From Pseudomonadota bacterium (GTDB lineage: Bacteria; Pseudomonadota; Gammaproteobacteria; Steroidobacterales; Steroidobacteraceae): a DNA stretch of 5,185 bases. Location: assembly GCA_021805275.1 (NCBI GenBank), contig JAJZFQ010000014.1:1-5185 (forward strand), written 5' to 3'. The notes beneath the pieces were generated by a model. The model did no database searches. It saw only the letters and a list, made by a program, of their open reading frames with translations, and was not told the DNA's origin. The position numbers were made by a program, and so were the translations under genes. Position 1 is the first letter of the stretch; the number at the start of each line of letters is the position of its first letter. Shown here one piece after another: positions 1 to 5,185 of the stretch.

Positions 1-1529
1 CACCCCTCGATCCACCATCCGTCGAGCACCGAGAGGCTCGGCACCCCGTTGAAGGCGGCCTTCATCCCGCTCGTGCCGGAGGCCTCGAGCGGCGGCAGCG
101 GCGTGTTGACCCACACATCGACGCCCGAGACCATCAGCAGCGCCACATCCAGGTCATAGTCGGGCAAATAGGCGACGCTCACGGTTCCGGCCAGCTCACG
201 CGCAAATTGGTGCAACTCGACAATCAGACGCTTGCCCTCCTCGTCGCGCGCATGTGCCTTGCCGGACAGCACGATCTGCAGCGGATAGCGCTGCGCGATG
301 GACTTCAGCCGCGCGAGGTCCGCGAACAGCATCGCGGGGCGCTTGTAGGCCGTCATCCGCCGTGCCAGCCCCAGGGTGGCCACGTGCGGATCGAGCACGA
401 CGCCACAGGCCGTTTGCACGGCCGCCACGAGCGCCTGCTTTGCCTTGGCATGGGCCTCGAGCAGCTGCGCCGCCGGAATCCCGTGAACCCGCCCGAGCAG
501 CTCTGGCTCGTGGCACCACCCGGCGATGTACCGGTCATACAGCTCGCGAAAGCTCGGCGCGCTCCAGGTATAGGGGTGCACACCATTGGTGATCGCGCGC
601 ACCGCATACCCCGGATACATCCGCGCCGACACTTCGGCATGCCGTTTGGCCACACCGTTGACGAAATCGCTGACGTTCAGGGCAAGCTGAGTCATGTTGA
701 GCTCATCGGTACCGCCGAGCGCGGTGAGCGTCTTGAAGTCGATCGGGCCATGCTCGGTGCCCGGCTCATTCGGTTGCGGAGCCTTGTGGTTGTTGTATCC
801 GTAGACGCTGCTGGCAAAGAGCCGCTTGACCAGCTCGTAGGGAAACCGGTCATGTCCGGCCTCCACGGGCGTATGGGTCGTGAACCGGCACAGATCCCGC
901 ACCCGCGGCAGGTCGTACTGCGCCTCACCGGGACGCACATCATCGGCGCGATAGGCGAAGCGGCGCAGCAGCTCGACGCCGAGCAGCGCCGAGTGCCCCT
1001 CGTTCATGTGATACGCGGTGATCTCGAAACCGAGCGCCCTCAGGATGCGCGCACCGCCGAGTCCGAGCACCATCTCCTGCTTCAGACGGTACGCATCGTC
1101 ACCCCCATAGAGCGCGTCGGTAATCCGGCGGTCCTCCACGGTGTTCTCCGCCAGATCGGTATCAAGCAGCAGCACCGGCGCGCTGCCACCGCTACGGCCC
1201 TCGATGACATACAGCCAGGCATGCACCCACACCGGACGATCCTCGATGCGCACCGCCACCTTGGCGTCGAGCGGATGGGCCCAACGGGCCGGATCCCAAC
1301 TCGTCGAACGCTCGATCTGTGCCCCGTCCGCCCCGATCTCCTGACGGAAATACCCGGCCCGGCTCACCAAGGTCACCCCGACGAGCGGCAGCGACAGGTC
1401 GGCCGCCGAGCGCAGCGTATCGCCGGCGAGGACGCCGAGGCCGCCGGCATAGGTCGGGATCTCGTTGCGCAGCGCGATCTCCATCGAAAAATACGCCACG
1501 CGCGGCAGGGTCACAAACTCATCGAGCAT
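1..1529 (-). CDS. glgP: Alpha-glucan (glycogen/maltodextrin) phosphorylase, short form; C-terminus cut by window edge
   Basis: It catalyses phosphorolysis of alpha-1,4-glucans to glucose-1-phosphate in the cytoplasm, using pyridoxal phosphate (PLP). The minus strand from ATG at 1529 gives 509 readable codons with no stop. The N-terminus carries YFSMEIAL and GGLGVLAGD (residues 13-37). HMNEGHSALL lies at 174-183 and ITNGVHPYTW at 313-322. ARRMTAYKR (389-397) matches the phosphate/PLP-contacting segment of phosphorylases, with R391 and K396 equivalent to the rabbit enzyme's R569 and K574. EASGTSGMK (482-490) ends in the PLP-binding lysine, K490. The reading stops at LDGWWIEG, so only a short C-terminal part is missing. 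The protein begins almost directly at the YFSMEIAL block and so lacks the N-terminal DUF3417 region of longer relatives. No clear Shine-Dalgarno (SD) sequence precedes the ATG; an in-frame GTG at 1550 would add seven residues. It is divergent from the stress/PFOR gene set. Family assignment is secure; whether glycogen or maltodextrin is preferred cannot be read from the sequence. Confidence 0.95.
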   Translation of the reverse strand, partial: MLDEFVTLPRVAYFSMEIALRNEIPTYAGGLGVLAGDTLRSAADLSLPLVGVTLVSRAGYFRQEIGADGAQIERSTSWDPARWAHPLDAKVAVRIEDRPVWVHAWLYVIEGRSGGSAPVLLLDTDLAENTVEDRRITDALYGGDDAYRLKQEMVLGLGGARILRALGFEITAYHMNEGHSALLGVELLRRFAYRADDVRPGEAQYDLPRVRDLCRFTTHTPVEAGHDRFPYELVKRLFASSVYGYNNHKAPQPNEPGTEHGPIDFKTLTALGGTDELNMTQLALNVSDFVNGVAKRHAEVSARMYPGYAVRAITNGVHPYTWSAPSFRELYDRYIAGWCHEPELLGRVHGIPAAQLLEAHAKAKQALVAAVQTACGVVLDPHVATLGLARRMTAYKRPAMLFADLARLKSIAQRYPLQIVLSGKAHARDEEGKRLIVELHQFARELAGTVSVAYLPDYDLDVALLMVSGVDVWVNTPLPPLEASGTSGMKAAFNGVPSLSVLDGWWIEG

Positions 1530-1567
1530 ATTCGTCGCACCGGGTCGCACTCGGTCTGAGTTTTCCC

Positions 1568-1595
1568 ACTATAGCCCCTGGTACGCGCCGGACAA
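1568..1595 (-). promoter_or_regulatory. Candidate sigma70-type promoter for the phosphorylase gene
   Basis: Read on the minus strand, TTGTCC (1595-1590, four of six matches to TTGACA) is followed after 16 bp by TATAGT (1573-1568, five of six matches to TATAAT). Transcription would begin near 1561, giving a leader of about 30 nt before the ATG at 1529. The -35 hexamer overlaps the left arm of the inverted repeat at 1592-1601, so a protein bound there could block or reposition polymerase. This is a consensus match only. Confidence 0.45.
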
Positions 1596-1646
1596 TACGT
1601 ATCGATCGAGCGCCGCGAGCCGCTCGTCGAGGCAACTACGTATTGT
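1592..1646. repeat. Inverted repeat in divergent intergenic region (candidate operator)
   Basis: ACAATACGTA at 1592-1601 is exactly complementary to TACGTATTGT at 1637-1646, with a 35-bp spacer and 45 bp between arm centres. Each arm contains the palindrome TACGTA. Between them a second inverted repeat, CGAGCG (1607-1612) and CGCTCG (1621-1626), closes an 8-nt loop, and TCGA at 1602-1605 pairs with TCGA at 1627-1630. The whole could fold as one bulged cruciform or RNA hairpin, or serve as two spaced half-sites for a regulator of both divergent genes. The A/T-rich arms stand out from the GC-rich surroundings. I do not recognise the motif as a site for FNR, ArcA or another named regulator. Confidence 0.6.
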
Positions 1647-1688
1647 GAGCCAGGTGCCGCGCAGACCATGCTCCCAGTGTGGATGCGA

Positions 1689-1712
1689 GCTGGAGCTGAC
1701 ATCCGCTCCGGC
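1689..1712 (+). promoter_or_regulatory. Potential hairpin in the universal stress protein leader
   Basis: GCTGGAGC at 1689-1696 can pair with GCTCCGGC at 1705-1712 to form an 8-bp stem (one G-U pair) around an 8-nt loop. It lies 15 nt upstream of the ribosome binding site at 1728-1733. There is no U-run after it, so a terminator is unlikely. It may stabilise the mRNA 5' end or be chance in GC-rich DNA. Confidence 0.3.
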
Positions 1713-1727
1713 GAACCCATCCGACGC

Positions 1728-1733
1728 GGAGAG
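1728..1733 (+). promoter_or_regulatory. Ribosome binding site deciding the stress protein start
   Basis: GGAGAG lies 7 nt before the ATG at 1741. It supports that start over in-frame upstream starts (open frame back to 1465), which would run back across the divergent promoter and into the phosphorylase gene and add sequence unlike the family. Confidence 0.7.
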
Positions 1734-1740
1734 CCTGCGG

Positions 1741-2202
1741 ATGTACAAAAAAATACTGGTTCCGATCGACGGCAGCCCGGCCTCGAACCTCGGGTTCGAG
1801 GAGGCGATCAAACTCTCACTGGACCAGCGGGCGCAGCTGCGCATCCTGCACGTGCTCAATGAGTGGCTGCTCATCACCCCGGACACCGCCGCTGTCAACA
1901 TCGGTGACATCCAGGACGAGATGCGCCGCAGCGGCGATGCGTTGCTCACGGAAGCGCAGGCCCGCGCCCAGGCTGCGGGAGTCGATGCAACCACGGCGCT
2001 CATCGAACAGATGGGCACGCCGGTGGGTGCGGCCATTCTGCGTCACGCCGAGGACTGGCCCGCGGACCTGATCGTCTGCGGTACGCATGGAAGGCGCGGC
2101 GTACGTCGCCTGGTGCTGGGCAGCGACGCCGAATACATCATACGGCACACGCACATCCCGGTTCTGTTGCGCCGCCACCCGGAGCCGAGCGACAAGAGGT
2201 AG
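1741..2202 (+). CDS. Universal stress protein, UspA family, ATP-binding type
   Basis: This is a cytoplasmic single-domain stress protein of 153 residues, typical of the family. It opens with the beta1/loop motif MYKKILVPIDGS (D10 is the conserved nucleotide-contacting acid). The C-terminal motif is G114-x2-G117-x9-G127-S128, the full ATP-binding signature, so it should belong to the ATP-binding subgroup. The middle (residues about 42-75) is the usual variable helical insertion. The final strand IPVLLRR and a short charged tail end the protein. It is the first gene of the rightward set, 44 bp before the CBS gene and divergent from glycogen phosphorylase. Stress proteins of this kind are often induced in hypoxia or stationary phase; a role in sensing ATP during starvation is inferred from its neighbours. 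Its exact partner is unknown. Confidence 0.93.
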   Translation: MYKKILVPIDGSPASNLGFEEAIKLSLDQRAQLRILHVLNEWLLITPDTAAVNIGDIQDEMRRSGDALLTEAQARAQAAGVDATTALIEQMGTPVGAAILRHAEDWPADLIVCGTHGRRGVRRLVLGSDAEYIIRHTHIPVLLRRHPEPSDKR

Positions 2203-2208
2203 AGACGT

Positions 2209-2221
2209 CCGCGAAGCGCGG
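2209..2221 (+). other. Small GC hairpin between the stress protein and CBS genes
   Basis: CCGCG-AAG-CGCGG is a perfect 5-bp stem with a 3-nt loop just after the stop codon at 2202. No T-run follows, so it is not a convincing terminator. It might shape transcript decay between the two genes or be incidental. Confidence 0.25.
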
Positions 2222-2233
2222 CGCATCGCACAG

Positions 2234-2238
2234 AGGAG
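2234..2238 (+). promoter_or_regulatory. Strong ribosome binding site of the CBS-domain gene
   Basis: A perfect AGGAG sits 8 nt before the ATG at 2247 and fixes the start. It is among the best ribosome binding sites in the window. Confidence 0.75.
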
Positions 2239-2246
2239 ATCCGCAC

Positions 2247-2723
2247 ATGCTCGTCGAGAACATCATGTCCCGTGACGTCCAGTGCTGTCGGGCGGAGGAT
2301 ACGCTCGCGCATGCCGCTGAACTGATGTGGCGCCACGACTGCGGCGCGCTGCCGGTGTGTGGCCGCGGCAGCGGCCAGAAGCTCATCGGCATCATCACCG
2401 ACCGCGACATCTGCATGCACGCGCTGTTCGGCGGCAAAGCGCTCGCCGAACTGAGCGTCGGCGGCGGGATGTCCAAGACCGTGCACAGCCTGCACCCGTC
2501 TGATTCTCTGGCGCAGGCCGAGCGGGTGATGCGCGAGTCGCGCGTGCGGCGTCTGCCGGTGATCGATCACGACGGTAGGCTGCTCGGCATGCTCTCGCTG
2601 GCCGATCTGGCGCGCGAGGCGGCACGCGAACGGACCCAGTCGCGCAAGGAAATCAACGAAACCGACGTCGGCCACACCCTGGCGGCGATCTGTACCGCGC
2701 CGCGGCGATCGCTGGCCGCATGA
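2247..2723 (+). CDS. Stand-alone CBS-domain pair protein
   Basis: This 158-residue protein is almost entirely one tandem CBS (Bateman) module, which in characterised relatives binds AMP, ADP, ATP or related adenosyl ligands. CBS1 spans about residues 5-60 and starts with the usual VENIMSRDV. Its nucleotide-contacting motif is GIITDRD (48-54, T51 and D54). CBS2 spans about 74-125, from MSKTVHSL to GMLSLADLA (114-122, S117 and D120 in the equivalent positions). A charged linker leads to a C-terminal segment DVGHTLAAICTAPRR, which I recall as a recurrent ending in similar proteobacterial CBS proteins. No enzyme, channel or DNA-binding domain is attached, so it probably acts as a ligand sensor on another protein. 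It lies between a stress protein and an HPF-like gene, which suggests energy-state sensing (inference). Its stop overlaps an ATG at 2720 (ATGA). Confidence 0.92.
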   Translation: MLVENIMSRDVQCCRAEDTLAHAAELMWRHDCGALPVCGRGSGQKLIGIITDRDICMHALFGGKALAELSVGGGMSKTVHSLHPSDSLAQAERVMRESRVRRLPVIDHDGRLLGMLSLADLAREAARERTQSRKEINETDVGHTLAAICTAPRRSLAA

Positions 2724-2753
2724 GCGGCTGCGGATCGCACGCCTCGACACCGA

Positions 2754-2759
2754 AGGGAG
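2754..2759 (+). promoter_or_regulatory. Ribosome binding site supporting the internal start of the HPF-like gene
   Basis: AGGGAG lies 5 nt before ATG at 2765. The alternative in-frame ATG at 2720 overlaps the previous stop codon, has no Shine-Dalgarno sequence, and would add 15 residues with no resemblance to the family. The 2765 start is therefore preferred. Confidence 0.65.
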
Positions 2760-2764
2760 CGAAG

Positions 2765-3229
2765 ATGACATTTCCGGTCGTGGTGAGTTTCCAGCAGATG
2801 GCGCCCTCCTCGGCGCTGCGCAGTCGCGTCCGCGAGCTTGCCGAGCGGCTCGAGCGATTCAGCCCGAACATTCTGCGCTGCCGGGTCTGGATCGAGCGTC
2901 CCGCCCGCCACCAGCAGCAAGGCGTGCTGCATGCCGTGCGGATTGATGTCGCGGTGCCCGATGAGCACATTCTCGTCGGGCATGCGCATGCGGCCGATCC
3001 GGCTCACGAAGATCCCTACGTGGCAGTGCGTGACGCCTTCAACGCCGCGCGCCACCAGTTGCAGAATTATGAGCGCCGGCGGCGCGGGGAGATCAAGCGT
3101 CACCACGGGCTGGCACAGCCGGCCCCGAAGCCCATCCGCGCCGCGCACGCGCCCCGTGCCTCCGCGCCTCGAACCGCGGCCCTGCGGACCCGGGGCGGCT
3201 CGGGTGCGGAACGCACGGCGCGCCGCTGA
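2765..3229 (+). CDS. HPF/RaiA-family ribosome-associated (hibernation) protein with basic C-terminal tail
   Basis: Members of this family bind the small ribosomal subunit at the mRNA/tRNA channel and inactivate or protect ribosomes in stationary phase. The 154-residue product starts FPVVVSFQQMAPSSALRSRV. This is the beta1-alpha1 pattern, with a long helix at about 16-32. Strands follow at about 36-46 (LRCRVWIE), 54-65 (VLHAVRIDVAVP) and 68-74, then a second helix DPYVAVRDAFNAARHQLQNY (83-102) and a basic RRRRGEIKRHH. That is one S30AE-type domain. The C-terminal dimerisation domain of long-form HPF is absent. Residues 113-154 are instead a low-complexity Ala/Pro/Arg tail, probably disordered and able to touch rRNA. 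It is 41 bp downstream of the CBS gene and 72 bp upstream of the oxidoreductase. The domain is diverged from classic HPF, so the ribosome role is likely but not proven. Confidence 0.8.
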   Translation: MTFPVVVSFQQMAPSSALRSRVRELAERLERFSPNILRCRVWIERPARHQQQGVLHAVRIDVAVPDEHILVGHAHAADPAHEDPYVAVRDAFNAARHQLQNYERRRRGEIKRHHGLAQPAPKPIRAAHAPRASAPRTAALRTRGGSGAERTARR

Positions 3230-3230
3230 G

Positions 3231-3296
3231 CGCTCCGCGCGATCGGCGGCGTGCTCGGGGTTCCTCCGGGTCCGCAACGGGCGGCGCGCGGGAGCG
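3231..3296 (+). promoter_or_regulatory. Possible long-range pairing that masks the next gene's ribosome binding site
   Basis: CGCTCCGCGC (3231-3240), immediately after the HPF-like stop, can pair with GCGC (3286-3289) and GGAGCG (3291-3296) with one bulged G. The second arm contains the GGAG (3291-3294) that lies 7 nt before the oxidoreductase ATG at 3302. In an mRNA this would hide that site until a ribosome finishing the upstream gene opens it. Such pairings arise easily in GC-rich DNA, so confidence is low. Confidence 0.3.
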
Positions 3297-3301
3297 TAGC
3301 G

Positions 3302-5185
<1,884 letters not shown>

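Noticed and set aside
207..1559. 450-codon open frame on the plus strand opposite the phosphorylase gene
   Set aside because: It is antisense to a clearly recognisable phosphorylase, its translation shows no family motif, and long antisense frames are expected in GC-rich coding DNA.
1592..1646. FNR/ANR-type oxygen-responsive site in the divergent region
   Set aside because: The arms do not match TTGAT-N4-ATCAA, so a direct FNR-type assignment is not supported despite the anaerobic theme.
1465..1740. N-terminal extension of the universal stress protein back to 1465
   Set aside because: It would overlap the phosphorylase coding start and the divergent promoter region. A good ribosome binding site and the family-typical MYKKILVPIDGS support the start at 1741.
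2209..2221. Intrinsic terminator between the stress protein and CBS genes
   Set aside because: The stem is only 5 bp and no T-run follows it.
2720..2764. Start of the HPF-like gene at the ATG overlapping the CBS stop
   Set aside because: There is no Shine-Dalgarno sequence before it and the added residues are unlike the family. The ATG at 2765 has AGGGAG upstream, though coupling via the ATGA overlap cannot be fully excluded.

Overview
The window is GC-rich, densely coding bacterial chromosome. The codon use and gene content suggest a proteobacterium with an anaerobic or microaerobic lifestyle. A Chromatiales-like gammaproteobacterium would fit, but that placement is inference from gene style and was not tested. 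No mobile element, rRNA, tRNA or CRISPR was seen.

Layout: positions 1-1529 (minus strand) hold most of a short-form alpha-glucan (glycogen/maltodextrin) phosphorylase, cut at its C-terminus by the window edge. A 211-bp divergent intergenic region (1530-1740) follows. It contains a perfect 10+10 bp inverted repeat, one arm of which overlaps the -35 of a candidate phosphorylase promoter. Five genes then run rightward with small gaps: a single-domain ATP-binding-type universal stress protein (1741-2202), a two-CBS-domain protein (2247-2723), a short HPF/RaiA-type ribosome-associated protein with a basic low-complexity tail (2765-3229), a GltD-like FAD/NAD(P)H oxidoreductase with a C-terminal 2x[4Fe-4S] ferredoxin domain (3302-4939), and the first 78 codons of a NifJ-type pyruvate:ferredoxin/flavodoxin oxidoreductase (4950 onward).

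How they may work together (inference): the set reads as an energy-starvation or anoxia module. Glycogen phosphorylase releases glucose-1-phosphate from reserves. Pyruvate from glycolysis is oxidised by the NifJ-type enzyme. The GltD-like Fe-S flavoprotein, which has no glutamate synthase large subunit beside it in this window, is well placed to exchange electrons between ferredoxin and NAD(P). The universal stress protein and CBS protein could sense adenylate status, and the HPF-like protein could park ribosomes. The families are individually known. The least explained parts are the divergent operator-like repeat and the exact electron route of the GltD-like protein.
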